DNA from: Sandaracinaceae bacterium | Lineage (GTDB): Bacteria; Myxococcota_A; Polyangia; Polyangiales; Houyiibacteriaceae | DNA length: 64,000 bases | NCBI GenBank assembly: GCA_020633055.1 | Contig: JACKEJ010000008.1 | Location: 310,001 to 374,000, forward strand | Direction of reading: 5' to 3' | Part shown: positions 1 through 8,616 of the stretch, in pieces | Layout: every line of letters starts with the position of its first letter | Numbering within the stretch: position 1 is the first letter of the stretch | Program-made: the position numbers and the translations under genes | Notes under the pieces: generated by a model | What the model was told of the DNA's origin: nothing | The model's input: the letters and a program-made list of their open reading frames with translations, nothing else | Databases searched by the model: none

Positions 1-63
1 CGGACTTCAGTCCGGGGTGCCCAAATCCGGGACGGTGTGCCGTTCCGAGACAGCCTCTTCACT
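1..63. repeat. Edge copy of dispersed palindromic repeat (type C)
   Basis: The first 63 bases are, in reverse complement, nearly the same as 60451-60514 (about nine positions in ten identical, judged by eye). They carry the hairpin CGGACT-tc-AGTCCG followed by GGTGCCC. The rest of the element lies outside the window. It sits just downstream of the phosphoesterase gene stop at 93. Confidence 0.75.
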
Positions 64-92
64 CCCGGGTGCCCACCAAACGCAACCCCCCC

Positions 93-1868
93 TCAGCGCT
101 CGGTCACGCGGAACTCGAAGCTCTGGTCGGGCGCGAACAAGAAGCGGTCGTGCAGCGCGGAGTAGCCGTGCACGCGCACGGTCTCGCCGTCCGGAAGCAG
201 CTCGAGCAGGCGCAGGTTGGCCTCGCCCCCCTGCTGCGCCATCTGCCAGTTCACCAGCATCTGGTGACAGCGCGTGCCTGCGTCGGTCTCGCTCACCAGG
301 TACCCCGTTCCGTCGCCCAGCACGTGCCCGTTGAGCGTCATCACGAAGCGGTGGCGGCGGATGAGCCGCTGCCAGATCTCCTCGCCGTCGTTCACGCCGC
401 CCGCCGTCGCGTAGTGGTGCGGGTTGTAGCTCTGCGAGTGCAGCAGGTCCGTGTGGTCGAAGCGGCGGTCGTTGTGGTTCAGGAACGCGTGCGTCACGAG
501 GATGCCCAGGTGGTCCGGGTGCTGCCCCATCACGTGGTCGGCCCAGGCCAGCACCTCGTCGCGCGGGCCCCACTCGAGCGCCACGATGATGAAGCGCCGG
601 CCCCACGCGTTGACCAGGTGGTACGTGTTGTCGAGCTTGCCCGGCTCGAAGGCGCCACCAAAGGTGGGCTCGGCCGAGCGCTCGGCGTACTCGAAGTAGT
701 TGTTGAAGTAGGTCTCGCGCGTGGAAGCGTCGCCCGAGGGGCCGTAGTCGTGGTTGCCGGGCACCATCACGTAGGGCAGCACGCCGTCGAGCAGCCCCAT
801 GGCCGAGCGCGCGCGCTGCCACTCCATGGGCGTGTTGTTGTTCACGATGTCGCCGAGGTGGAGCGCCATGCGGATGTTGAGCGGCTCGGCGTTCTGCGCC
901 AGCCACGCCGTCTGCGCGACGAACAGGCCGGGGTAGCGCACCGCGTACACCTGCGTGTCGGGCATGACGGCGATCATCTCCGAGCCCTCGGTGAAGCGCC
1001 GCTCCATGCCCGAGAAGGTGGGGATGAGCGCGCGGGTGCGACGCTCGCAGACGTCGCGTGTGTGCGTGCGCAGCGCGGCGAAGAAGTCATCCGAGAGCTC
1101 CCCCAGCGCACCCTCGTGCGCGTCGTCCAAGGGCAGCGCGCTGAGCAGGATGCGCCCCTGTCCGTAGGCTCCCTCGAGCAGCAGCGAGCGGCGCGCGTCC
1201 CGCTCCTCGGCCATGAGCACCTGGAAGCCTGCCTGGTGTCCGAAGGCGTTCGGCACCCCGGCGCTCGGCAGCGCGAGGGCGCCCGCCTCGCGTCCGCCCA
1301 GCAGCGGGTGCTCGTTTTCGACTAGGTGCAGCGCGCTCACGGGCGCCCGGTCGCGCTGCGCGGCGTGCGTGCTGGGCAAGAAGCGCGGTGAGGGTTCGTC
1401 GGTCGGGGACTGAGCCAGCTGCACCAGCACGTTGGCGCGGTCGACGAAGTGGTAGAGGTGCGTGCGGAAGCGCTCCATGTAGGTCGCATACGCGGGGTGC
1501 GAGGCCGCGCCGCTGCGCATCACGAGCACGCCGTGCAGGCCGCTGGGTGAGCTGTCGAGGGGCAGGGGCTCCACCGCGAAGCCTGCGGCGGCCAGGCGGT
1601 AGGCCAGCGCCGAGCGCTCCAGCTGTGGGTCCTCCGGGTCCAGCACGTAGGCCGCGGGGTGCTCGCTGCACGTCCCGTGCGTGACCGGCGCCAGGCCGCT
1701 CCCACCGGCGCTGGCGCTGCGGGTGGGCGCGCACTGGCTGGTGGTGGCTACGAGGAACGCGGCGAGGGCGAGACGGAGCCCAGCGGTGCGTGCACGGGTG
1801 GCTCGTCGTGGCGCGCCGCGGCCAGCGAGCCTTCGCTGTGAGCCGAGGATGGCGTTCCCTTGGTCCAT
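93..1868 (-). CDS. Exported lipoprotein with calcineurin-like metallophosphoesterase domain
   Basis: A 591-residue protein. The signal segment (about residues 28-45) ends at Cys46 in a lipobox-like context (ATTSQC), so a lipid-anchored envelope protein is likely. Residues about 70-275 resemble a GATase-like/ThuA-type Rossmann domain (weak, by eye). Residues 296-560 hold the metallophosphoesterase core: MPDTQ (D304) for metal 1, HLGD (337-340), PGNHD (370-374), and later His residues including THAF and NGH. The family hydrolyses phosphomonoesters or phosphodiesters with a dinuclear metal centre; the substrate is not predictable here. The ATG at 1868 lies 121 bp inside the 3' end of the upstream acyltransferase gene, and there is no later ATG before the signal peptide, so the overlap looks genuine. 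No clear RBS. Confidence 0.9.
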   Translation of the reverse strand: MDQGNAILGSQRRLAGRGAPRRATRARTAGLRLALAAFLVATTSQCAPTRSASAGGSGLAPVTHGTCSEHPAAYVLDPEDPQLERSALAYRLAAAGFAVEPLPLDSSPSGLHGVLVMRSGAASHPAYATYMERFRTHLYHFVDRANVLVQLAQSPTDEPSPRFLPSTHAAQRDRAPVSALHLVENEHPLLGGREAGALALPSAGVPNAFGHQAGFQVLMAEERDARRSLLLEGAYGQGRILLSALPLDDAHEGALGELSDDFFAALRTHTRDVCERRTRALIPTFSGMERRFTEGSEMIAVMPDTQVYAVRYPGLFVAQTAWLAQNAEPLNIRMALHLGDIVNNNTPMEWQRARSAMGLLDGVLPYVMVPGNHDYGPSGDASTRETYFNNYFEYAERSAEPTFGGAFEPGKLDNTYHLVNAWGRRFIIVALEWGPRDEVLAWADHVMGQHPDHLGILVTHAFLNHNDRRFDHTDLLHSQSYNPHHYATAGGVNDGEEIWQRLIRRHRFVMTLNGHVLGDGTGYLVSETDAGTRCHQMLVNWQMAQQGGEANLRLLELLPDGETVRVHGYSALHDRFLFAPDQSFEFRVTER

Positions 1869-3010
1869 GCGCGCAACGCTAGGGCGCGAATGTCACAGCG
1901 CGCCAACAGGCGTGTCAGGCTTTGGAAACCGTTGGGGATCAACCGTGTGTGCTGCACGTGACGCCATGTAACGATCAGCGCGACCGTCAGCCCGATGAGC
2001 AGCAGGGACGCCGCCGTGGCCTCGGGGATGGAGAGCGAGTCGCGCCCCAGCACGTGCACGAAGCCCGGCACCGGGAACGACCCGTAGAGAATGAGCAGGT
2101 GCGCCACGTAGGCGAAGAGCGAGTGGCGCGCGAGGATGGCGAGCCCGCGATCGAGGCGCCGCGCCCGCCCCGCGAACAGCGACGCAGTCGCGAGCCAGAG
2201 CGCCACGCCGCCTGCGCGGAAGCCTACGTAGAGCGGGTTCGAATGCCAGAAGTCGTGCTCGCCGTAGGGGTTCACCTGGATGCGGTAGAGGGTGTAGGTG
2301 GTGCCGCACGCGAGCGCTCCGCCCACGGCCCAGGTGACCCCACTGCGCAGCCAGCGCAGCCCGCGAGGCGATGTGGAGAGCGCCGAGAGCGCCAACGCAA
2401 AGCACAGGAACGCGGCCCAGGGGAAGGCTGGGAACTGGGAGCCGCGGTGGCCGTGCAGCAGCGCCTCGAGGCCCGTCGGCGAGAGGTCACCGGGCGCGAG
2501 GTTCCACACGAAGGGCGACACCGACACCACCACGATCCCCAGCAGCAGCGCGAGCGCGGCGTGCACGCGCGGGCTGGCGATGACCCGCGCGCCGAGCTGC
2601 GCGAAGAAGAGCAGGATGCCGATCAGCTGCAGCGGACCGACCTTCACGATCTGCGCCCACACCTCGGGCGAGCGTGAGAAGAGCGAGGAGAGGCTGTGCC
2701 CCGGCAGCTGCAGCGCATAGCCCAGCAGCACGATCAGCGCGTAGCGCCGCAGACGCGCGGTGTGCTCGGGGCCCCCGCTGCGAAACGTCTCCCAGCGGGG
2801 GTACGTCGTCAGGCCGAACGCCAGGCCAGCGCCCATCAGGAACATGGGCGCGGTCATCCCGTGGAAGAGCTTGTGCAACCGAAACCAGGGACCGGTCTGC
2901 GCCGCAGGGTCCAGCAGTTCGTGGAAGAGGTGGCCCTGGATCATCAACAACACGGCGATGGCGCGCAGACGATCGAGCGCGACCCAGCGGCCTTGGGGGG
3001 GGTTGGACAT
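1748..3010 (-). CDS. HGSNAT/YeiB-type membrane acyltransferase (DUF1624-like)
   Basis: A 420-residue polytopic membrane protein with about ten hydrophobic helices. The first helix carries the R-L-R-A-I-A-V-L-L-M-I-Q-G-H pattern typical of heparan-alpha-glucosaminide N-acetyltransferase-like (DUF1624/YeiB) and related acyltransferases, which move acyl groups across or at the membrane onto sugars. I chose the ATG at 3010 rather than an upstream ATG at 3046 because GGGGAGG lies about 9 nt before it. It overlaps the downstream phosphoesterase by 121 bp on the same strand, so the two are probably co-transcribed. The acceptor substrate is unknown; the neighbouring esterase and MBOAT/SGNH genes suggest surface glycan modification. 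Confidence 0.85.
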   Translation of the reverse strand: MSNPPQGRWVALDRLRAIAVLLMIQGHLFHELLDPAAQTGPWFRLHKLFHGMTAPMFLMGAGLAFGLTTYPRWETFRSGGPEHTARLRRYALIVLLGYALQLPGHSLSSLFSRSPEVWAQIVKVGPLQLIGILLFFAQLGARVIASPRVHAALALLLGIVVVSVSPFVWNLAPGDLSPTGLEALLHGHRGSQFPAFPWAAFLCFALALSALSTSPRGLRWLRSGVTWAVGGALACGTTYTLYRIQVNPYGEHDFWHSNPLYVGFRAGGVALWLATASLFAGRARRLDRGLAILARHSLFAYVAHLLILYGSFPVPGFVHVLGRDSLSIPEATAASLLLIGLTVALIVTWRHVQHTRLIPNGFQSLTRLLARCDIRALALRAWTKGTPSSAHSEGSLAAARHDEPPVHAPLGSVSPSPRSS

Positions 3011-3095
3011 GCGCGCGAGCCTCCCCGCGCGGGCGCACGTCGGCAAGCGTCAGACGCGCCGTTTTGCCCTTGAAATCATGGTGTTTCCGAAGATG

Positions 3096-4265
3096 TCACG
3101 GTGCATCCACCGGTGCGACACGCGCGCCACGAGGACGCCCCGGGGCGTTGCGTGGCGGGGGTGTGACAGGCCGCAGGTGCTCGGCCAGGAAGCGCAGCGA
3201 GGTGCAGCTGGCGCGGGGGTGGCGCCCCTCGCGGAAGATGGAGAAGCCATGCAGCCCCTCGCGCACTTCGACCAGCTGCGCCTGGACCCCTTCTTCCAAC
3301 AGGCGGGCGTACATTCGGCGCGACTGATCGATGGGGACGACCGTGTCGCGCGCGCCGTGCACCAACAGCAACGGCGGGTCGGTGGGGTCTACGTAGGTGA
3401 TGGGCGAAGCCGCCGCGCGCCGCTCGACGGAGTTTGCGGGTCCGAGAAACGCGGCGATGAGCGCGCGTGCGCCCGACCCGAAGCGCGCGTTGAGATCGTG
3501 CGCGCCATAGAACGAGACGGCCACCTGCACCGCGGGGGAGCTCTCCGTGATGGGGCACTCGGGCTCGAGCGAGCCCTCGTCGCTCGCCGTGGCCACCATC
3601 GCCGCCAGGTGCCCGCCCGCCGAGAAGCCCAGCACGCCGATGCGCGCCGGATCGATGCCGAGCTCGTCCGCGTGGACCCGCAGGTAGCGCACCGCGCAGC
3701 GCACGTCGTTGACCGGGGCTGGGAAGCGTCCCGTGCCCGTCTCGACGTCGACCAAGCGATACGAGACCGGCACCGCCGCGTAGCCCAGACGCGCGAAGGC
3801 ACGCGCGGGCTCGTTCACGTGGGCACGCTCCCCCGCACGCCAGCCGCCGCCATGCAAGAGCACGATGGCGGGCTTGGGCTCTTCGCCGGGCGCGCGGAAC
3901 ACGTCGAGCGCCAGGTCTTGCCCGTCTGCCCGCGCGAACACGCGGTTGCGCGCGCGCACCCAGTCGGGGTGGTGGACCGGCGTGGGCAGGAAGCACGAGG
4001 GCACCTCGGGCGGAGGGCCCGTGAGCACCACCACGCCGCTGGTGGGGGGCACGGGCGCTTGTGCGGGCGCAGGCGTCGTCGCGCCGGGAGACGGCTCGCG
4101 AGAGGTTGGCGCCGCGCGCCCCTCACTGCCCGTCTGCGCTCCCACACGCTCGGAGCCGAGCTCCTCGCACGCACCGAGGACGAGCGCCGTATGGATGAGG
4201 AGCACCACCGCGCGAGGGACACGCGGGTGGACCCCGAGGGGGTTCGCGTCGTAGGGTAGCTGCAT
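3096..4265 (-). CDS. Lipoprotein alpha/beta-hydrolase (carboxylesterase, BD-FAE-like)
   Basis: A 389-residue esterase. The N-terminus is a signal peptide with lipobox ALVLGAC (Cys33), followed by a Pro/Ala/Thr-rich linker (about 40-90). The catalytic domain has the oxyanion motif HGGG (138-141), the nucleophile elbow GFSAGG (Ser215), Asp307 in GARDTVVP and His339 in EGLHGF, a complete triad of the hormone-sensitive-lipase/BD-FAE branch. It probably removes acyl groups from a surface or dietary ester outside the inner membrane. It is transcribed away from the MBOAT gene, with 86 bp between their starts. The substrate is an inference from neighbours only. Confidence 0.9.
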   Translation of the reverse strand: MQLPYDANPLGVHPRVPRAVVLLIHTALVLGACEELGSERVGAQTGSEGRAAPTSREPSPGATTPAPAQAPVPPTSGVVVLTGPPPEVPSCFLPTPVHHPDWVRARNRVFARADGQDLALDVFRAPGEEPKPAIVLLHGGGWRAGERAHVNEPARAFARLGYAAVPVSYRLVDVETGTGRFPAPVNDVRCAVRYLRVHADELGIDPARIGVLGFSAGGHLAAMVATASDEGSLEPECPITESSPAVQVAVSFYGAHDLNARFGSGARALIAAFLGPANSVERRAAASPITYVDPTDPPLLLVHGARDTVVPIDQSRRMYARLLEEGVQAQLVEVREGLHGFSIFREGRHPRASCTSLRFLAEHLRPVTPPPRNAPGRPRGARVAPVDAP

Positions 4266-4351
4266 CGTTCAACGTCGCTGTCTGCAACGGGCGCTCACTG
4301 TAGCGTCCACCGCTGGATGCCGCGAACGATTCACCCCCAAGGTCTCTTGCG

Positions 4352-5767
4352 TTGCTGTTCAATAGCCTCGGCTACGTCCTATTTCTCGCTGTCACGTTCG
4401 TCGCGTTCTGGTCCCTCGCGCGCCACCGGGTAGCCCGCATCTCGCTGCTCCTCGCGGCCAGCTACCTGTTCTACATGTCGTGGAGCGCGAAGTTCATCGG
4501 GCTGGTGATCGCCTCGACGGTGGTGGACTACGGCATCGGCATTGCCCTCGGCCGCATCGAGGCCCAGCGCCCGCGCAAGCTGCTCTTGCTGCTGAGCCTC
4601 ACGCTCAACCTCGGCCTGCTCGGTCTGTTCAAGTACGCCGACTTCTTCATCGAGGCCACGGCCGACGCCCTCACGCTCGCGGGGGTACCCACGGAGCCGC
4701 ACCTGCTGCGGCTCACGCTCCCGGTGGGCATCTCGTTCTACACGTTCCAGACGCTCAGCTACACCATCGACGTGTACCGGCGGCGCATCCCGCCCGCGCA
4801 CAATTTCATCGAGTTCGCCACCTACGTCGCGTTCTTTCCGCAGCTCATCGCAGGGCCCATCGTGCGCGCCAAGGAGTTCCTGCCGCAGCTGGGCGTGCCG
4901 CCGCGCATCCGCCGTCGTGACGTGGGCGAGGGCGTGTTCCTGATCCTGTGCGGCATCACCAAGAAGGTGCTGGTGGCCGACTACCTGGGCACCAACCTGA
5001 TCGATCGCGTCTTTGCGGGACCGGACCTGTACAGCTCGGGCGAGGTGTGGGTCGCCATCTACGCCTACACCTGGCAGATGTACGGCGACTTCTCGGGCTA
5101 CACGGACATCGCGCGCGGCTCGGCGCGGCTGTTCGCGCTGGAGCTGCCCGAGAACTTCGACCGCCCGTTCATGGCCACGGGCCCGATCGAGTTCTGGAAG
5201 CGCTGGCACATCACGCTCAGCACGTGGATCCAGGACTACATCTACGTGCCCCTCGGCGGCTCGCGGAAGGGCGAGGCGCGCACCTACGCGAACCTGTTCC
5301 TCACGTTCTTCCTCATCGGCGTGTGGCACGGCGCAGGCTGGACGTTCGTGCTGTTCGGCCTGTGGCACGCGAGCGGCGTGACGCTCAACCGCCTGTACCG
5401 TCGATTGACGGGCGGGCCCAAAGACCTGTCGGGCTGGAAGCGCGCGGCCGTCATCCTGGTCAGCTTCCACTTCTTCGTGCTGCAGTGGCCCATCTTCCGC
5501 TCGCCCACCGTGGAACGCATGAGCGAGGTGTACGCACGCATGTTCGCGGGCGACTGGGGCTCGCTGCGCGTGCCGCCGTCCGTGTGGGTGCTCACCATCG
5601 GCATGGCGCTCGTGCACGCGTCGCCCAAGCGCTGGGTCACGCGGCTGCGCGACGTCGTGGCCGACCTGCCCGCGCCTGCGCTGGCCGTCACGTCGGCGGC
5701 GGTGGCTGCGGCCGCGCTGTACGTGGGATCGCAGCAGGCTGCCCCGTTCATCTACTTCCAGTTCTGA
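4352..5767 (+). CDS. MBOAT family O-acyltransferase (AlgI/DltB-like)
   Basis: A 471-residue membrane-bound O-acyltransferase. The start codon is TTG at 4352; the resulting N-terminus MLFNS with a helix right after it is the standard start of AlgI/DltB-type proteins. Diagnostic elements: DFSGYTDIARG (246-256), FWKRWHITLSTW (281-292, His286) and GVWHGAGW (323-330) with the presumed catalytic His326. The family passes acetyl or acyl groups across the membrane to a periplasmic partner that esterifies a polysaccharide. The next gene, 6 bp downstream, encodes a single-pass SGNH protein, the usual partner type in AlgI/AlgX and PatA/PatB pairs. Confidence 0.95.
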   Translation: MLFNSLGYVLFLAVTFVAFWSLARHRVARISLLLAASYLFYMSWSAKFIGLVIASTVVDYGIGIALGRIEAQRPRKLLLLLSLTLNLGLLGLFKYADFFIEATADALTLAGVPTEPHLLRLTLPVGISFYTFQTLSYTIDVYRRRIPPAHNFIEFATYVAFFPQLIAGPIVRAKEFLPQLGVPPRIRRRDVGEGVFLILCGITKKVLVADYLGTNLIDRVFAGPDLYSSGEVWVAIYAYTWQMYGDFSGYTDIARGSARLFALELPENFDRPFMATGPIEFWKRWHITLSTWIQDYIYVPLGGSRKGEARTYANLFLTFFLIGVWHGAGWTFVLFGLWHASGVTLNRLYRRLTGGPKDLSGWKRAAVILVSFHFFVLQWPIFRSPTVERMSEVYARMFAGDWGSLRVPPSVWVLTIGMALVHASPKRWVTRLRDVVADLPAPALAVTSAAVAAAALYVGSQQAAPFIYFQF

Positions 5768-5773
5768 TTCGTC

Positions 5774-7411
5774 ATGAGCTCTGCCGACCACGATTACGAC
5801 CCTGCCAGCAACCCCTCGCCGACGCGCCCAACGGACGACGCGGCCGAGGCACGGCGGCGCAACGCGGAGGACACGGTGCGGACTCCGCGGAGCACCGCGG
5901 CGGCCTCTCCGAATGCGACCGGCGAGGACCAGCCGAGCGACGGTGTGCGCTACGGGCTCGTGTTGCTGCTGTGCCTGGGCGTGTGCGCGGCCCTCCCGTA
6001 CGCGGCGCTCGGCCTGCCGCTGACCGACGACCAACGCGACGTGCTGGAGCGCCTGCAGCCCTACCGCGAGGGCGACGCGCTGCCGCTCGCGTCCCTGTTC
6101 GAGCCGGCGCGCCAGGCCACCATCGCCGGCGCTGTGGGCACCGCCGCCGCGCCGACGGACGACGAGGTGATGGGCAGCGCGCCCCTGCCCGACGCGGCCG
6201 CAGACGCGCCGGACGCTTCCGTGGCAGCCCACGCCGCGGAGCTGCCCTTTCCCGCGAGCGCCTACGAGGGGCTCACGCGACGCATCGAGGGCGACCCCGC
6301 CGCCCTCACGCACTTCTACGAGTCGCTGCGCGCGCTGACCCCAGGGCACCCCGGCCCAAAGGCGCGCATCCTGGTCTACGGCACGTCCATGAACGGCGCC
6401 GACCGCCTGACGCGCACGCTGCGGCACGAGCTGGGCGCGTACTTCGGCTACGGCGGCAAGGGCTTCGTCCCCATGGCGCGCGGCTGGCAGTCGCAGCGGC
6501 ACAAGGACGTGCGCTGGACCCACGAACGCTGGCGCACGAACGTCGTGAACCGAGGGCTCATCCTGAACGGACGCTACGGGCTGGCCGGGGTGCTGGCGCG
6601 CAACGGCGCGACCGGCGGCGAGAGCGAGTTCGGCACCGTGCGCGACGGCCCCGTGAACCGCCGCGTGAACCGCTTCGAGTTGTACTACCAAGAGCAGCCC
6701 GAGGGCGGCGACGTGGCGTACAGCGTGGACGAGGGCCCGTTCCGGACGCTCGGAACGGACGGCCCCGTGGTGCGTGACCGAGTGCACGCCATCGAGGTGC
6801 CCGAGGGGCCGCACGCGCTGCGGGTGCGCGCGGCGGGCGGCAACCTGCGGCTGTACGGCGTGGTGATGGAGTCCGAGCAGAGCGGCGTGGTGGTGGACGC
6901 GGCGTCGCTGGTGGGGGCCTACACGCGCGTGCTGCTGCGCTTCGACGAGGCGCACTGGGCCGAGCAGCTGCGCCTGCGTCAGCCGGACCTCTTGCTGTTC
7001 TGGATGGGCGGCAACGACGCGGGCGTGAACGCCGACCTGGACGCCCCAGCGTTCCAAGCCACGTACGTGGAGGCGCTGCGCCGTGCGCGGGCAGGGCGGC
7101 CGGAGGCTTCCTGCCTCGTGATGAGCGTGCTCGACAAGGGCATGATGGTGCGCGGCCAGGTGCGCAGCATCCCGCGCGTGCTGCAGGTGGTAGCCGCCCA
7201 GCGCGCCGCGGCCGCCGAAGCGGGGTGCGCCTTCTTCGACGCCCACGCGGCGACGGGAGGTGAGGGCACGATGCGGCGCTGGCGTGCGAACCGGCCCGTG
7301 CTGGTGATCTCGGACCTGGGGCACCTGACCGACCACGGCTCGCTGGTGGTGAGCACGCTGCTGCTGAAGGCGCTGCTGGCGGGCTACGCCGAGCACGTCG
7401 CAGCCCGTTGA
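5774..7411 (+). CDS. Membrane-anchored SGNH/GDSL-like protein, MBOAT partner
   Basis: A 545-residue protein with a hydrophilic cytoplasmic N-terminus (1-57), one transmembrane helix (about 61-82), a low-complexity linker and an extracytoplasmic SGNH-type domain. Block I reads YGTSMNG (202-208, Ser206) instead of GDS; block III is GGND (412-415); the block V candidate is D514-L-G-H517. Between blocks I and III there is an inserted beta-rich segment (about 290-370). With the MBOAT gene 6 bp upstream, the likely role is transfer of acyl groups to an exported glycan, or their removal. The GDS-to-GTS change is unusual but leaves the serine. The 3' end overlaps a small tandem duplication. Confidence 0.8.
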   Translation: MSSADHDYDPASNPSPTRPTDDAAEARRRNAEDTVRTPRSTAAASPNATGEDQPSDGVRYGLVLLLCLGVCAALPYAALGLPLTDDQRDVLERLQPYREGDALPLASLFEPARQATIAGAVGTAAAPTDDEVMGSAPLPDAAADAPDASVAAHAAELPFPASAYEGLTRRIEGDPAALTHFYESLRALTPGHPGPKARILVYGTSMNGADRLTRTLRHELGAYFGYGGKGFVPMARGWQSQRHKDVRWTHERWRTNVVNRGLILNGRYGLAGVLARNGATGGESEFGTVRDGPVNRRVNRFELYYQEQPEGGDVAYSVDEGPFRTLGTDGPVVRDRVHAIEVPEGPHALRVRAAGGNLRLYGVVMESEQSGVVVDAASLVGAYTRVLLRFDEAHWAEQLRLRQPDLLLFWMGGNDAGVNADLDAPAFQATYVEALRRARAGRPEASCLVMSVLDKGMMVRGQVRSIPRVLQVVAAQRAAAAEAGCAFFDAHAATGGEGTMRRWRANRPVLVISDLGHLTDHGSLVVSTLLLKALLAGYAEHVAAR

Positions 7412-7501
7412 GTGGCGGGGGGACTCCGAGCACGTCGCGGCGCGTCGAGTGCTGGCGTGAGACGCCGAGCCCCTCCCTGCATGTTGAGTGACGAAGACAG
7501 C
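7389..7501. repeat. Three degenerate tandem repeats spanning the SGNH stop codon
   Basis: CCGAGC begins at 7389, 7426 and 7465, each followed by related sequence (CACGTCGC, CACGTCGC, CCCTCCCTGC) and then a GAGTG step. The period is about 37-39 bp. Unit 1 encodes the last codons of the SGNH protein. Unit 2 would read nearly the same peptide tail in frame, so the gene end seems to have been duplicated. Confidence 0.6.
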
Positions 7502-7508
7502 GCGCAGG

Positions 7509-7524
7509 CACACTCACGAGTGTG
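7509..7524. terminator. Hairpin between convergent genes
   Basis: CACACTC-ac-GAGTGTG is a perfect 7-bp stem lying between the end of the SGNH gene (7411) and the end of the opposing membrane-effector gene (7573). There is no U-tract, so intrinsic termination is only possible. A related hairpin is at 33701. Confidence 0.35.
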
Positions 7525-7572
7525 TCGGACAGGACGCAGCGAGCGGCGCTCACGTGCGGCAGCGGCGAACGC

Positions 7573-8616
7573 TCAGGGCTCACCCACGCACGAAGCGCGC
7601 ACGGCGGCCGCGCTGGGGCCGTTGCCCTGCCCGAGCGTGCCCGCCACCTGACGCGCTTCGGCCGTGCGCCCGAGCGCGCACAGCGCACGCACGCGGATGG
7701 CGCGACGCTCGGGGCCCAGCGGGTCTCCCTCGGGCAAGCGCGTGGTGAGCTCGAGCGCCTCGCTGGGCCGCCCGGCGGAGAGCGCGTTGCGCGCGCGCAG
7801 CAACCGCGCCGCTTCGCGCGCGAGCAGGCTGGGCTCGCTGGGCATGGCGGCGCCGCTCGCGGTGTGCGCCGAGTCCGCCGTCCCAGCCACGTTCGAGCCG
7901 CGTTCCGCGCTCGCGCCCTCGTCGTTCGCCGGGGGGTTCCCGCTCTCGGTGGAGTCCTGCCCAGCGCCGGCGCTCGAGCCTACGAGCGCGCCGCGCGACC
8001 GCGCGCGCGGTGTTCCCGCCAGCGTCGAGGGTGACGCCGCTCGACTAGAGGCCGCGCCTTCCCCCTCGGACGCGGTGCCGCTGCCCACCGACGTTGGGTC
8101 CTCCAGCGCCAGGCCCGACGGCGCGGCTGCCTCGTCCTGCGCATCGCCCGCGCGGGCAGGCTCGCCCGAAGCGCCCGAGGACGTCGCGGCCCCGGTGGGC
8201 GCAGCCCCCGCAGATCCGGAAGCCGTCTCGCTCTCGGTTGGCCCAGCCGTCTCGTCCCCCGTCCCTGCGCTCGCCCCGTCAGCGGGGGCTCCATCGCGCA
8301 GGCTGAGGGTCAGCCCACCCAGCACGGCCAGCGTCAGCACCGCGAGGCCCACCCAGCGCACCGTAATGGACGCGGCCCCACGACCGCCCGCCGCCACACC
8401 GGCTTGCCCCGCGCCACCCACCCCCTGCGAGGTGGGCTCCGTCGGCACGGTCGCGCGCGCTGAGAGCGCCGCGTCGAGCCCCGCGCGCACCCGCGTGGCG
8501 TCGGCCGCCGTGGGCTCGAGCGCGCGCTGTGCGTCGGCCAGGAACGCCTCGTAGTCCGCGCCCAGCTCGAGATCATCCGTGCCTTCTGGCCCGTGTGGAT
8601 CGTGCGGCGCGCTCAT
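7573..8616 (-). CDS. Single-pass membrane protein coupled to ECF sigma (putative anti-sigma or output protein)
   Basis: A 347-residue protein starting with the ATG at 8616, whose ATGA overlaps the stop of the ECF sigma gene. Residues 1-84 are cytoplasmic and acidic, including an A-L-E-P-T-A-A-D-A-T segment. A single helix spans about 86-105, then comes a long Ser/Gly/Ala/Thr/Glu-rich extracytoplasmic stretch (about 108-270) and a C-terminal helical region with TPR-like pattern (SLLAREAARLLRARNAL, ALELTTRLPEGDPLG). Position and topology fit a membrane anti-sigma factor or regulated output protein, but I see no ZAS zinc motif. The function is therefore inferred from coupling to the sigma gene only. 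Confidence 0.8.
   Translation of the reverse strand: MSAPHDPHGPEGTDDLELGADYEAFLADAQRALEPTAADATRVRAGLDAALSARATVPTEPTSQGVGGAGQAGVAAGGRGAASITVRWVGLAVLTLAVLGGLTLSLRDGAPADGASAGTGDETAGPTESETASGSAGAAPTGAATSSGASGEPARAGDAQDEAAAPSGLALEDPTSVGSGTASEGEGAASSRAASPSTLAGTPRARSRGALVGSSAGAGQDSTESGNPPANDEGASAERGSNVAGTADSAHTASGAAMPSEPSLLAREAARLLRARNALSAGRPSEALELTTRLPEGDPLGPERRAIRVRALCALGRTAEARQVAGTLGQGNGPSAAAVRASCVGEP

Noticed and set aside
4379..7513. Very long open frame on the minus strand (about 1040 codons) opposite the MBOAT and SGNH genes
   Set aside because: It is the antisense of two well-supported genes; its sequence is His/Arg/Ala/Val-rich without domains, typical of high-GC antisense frames.
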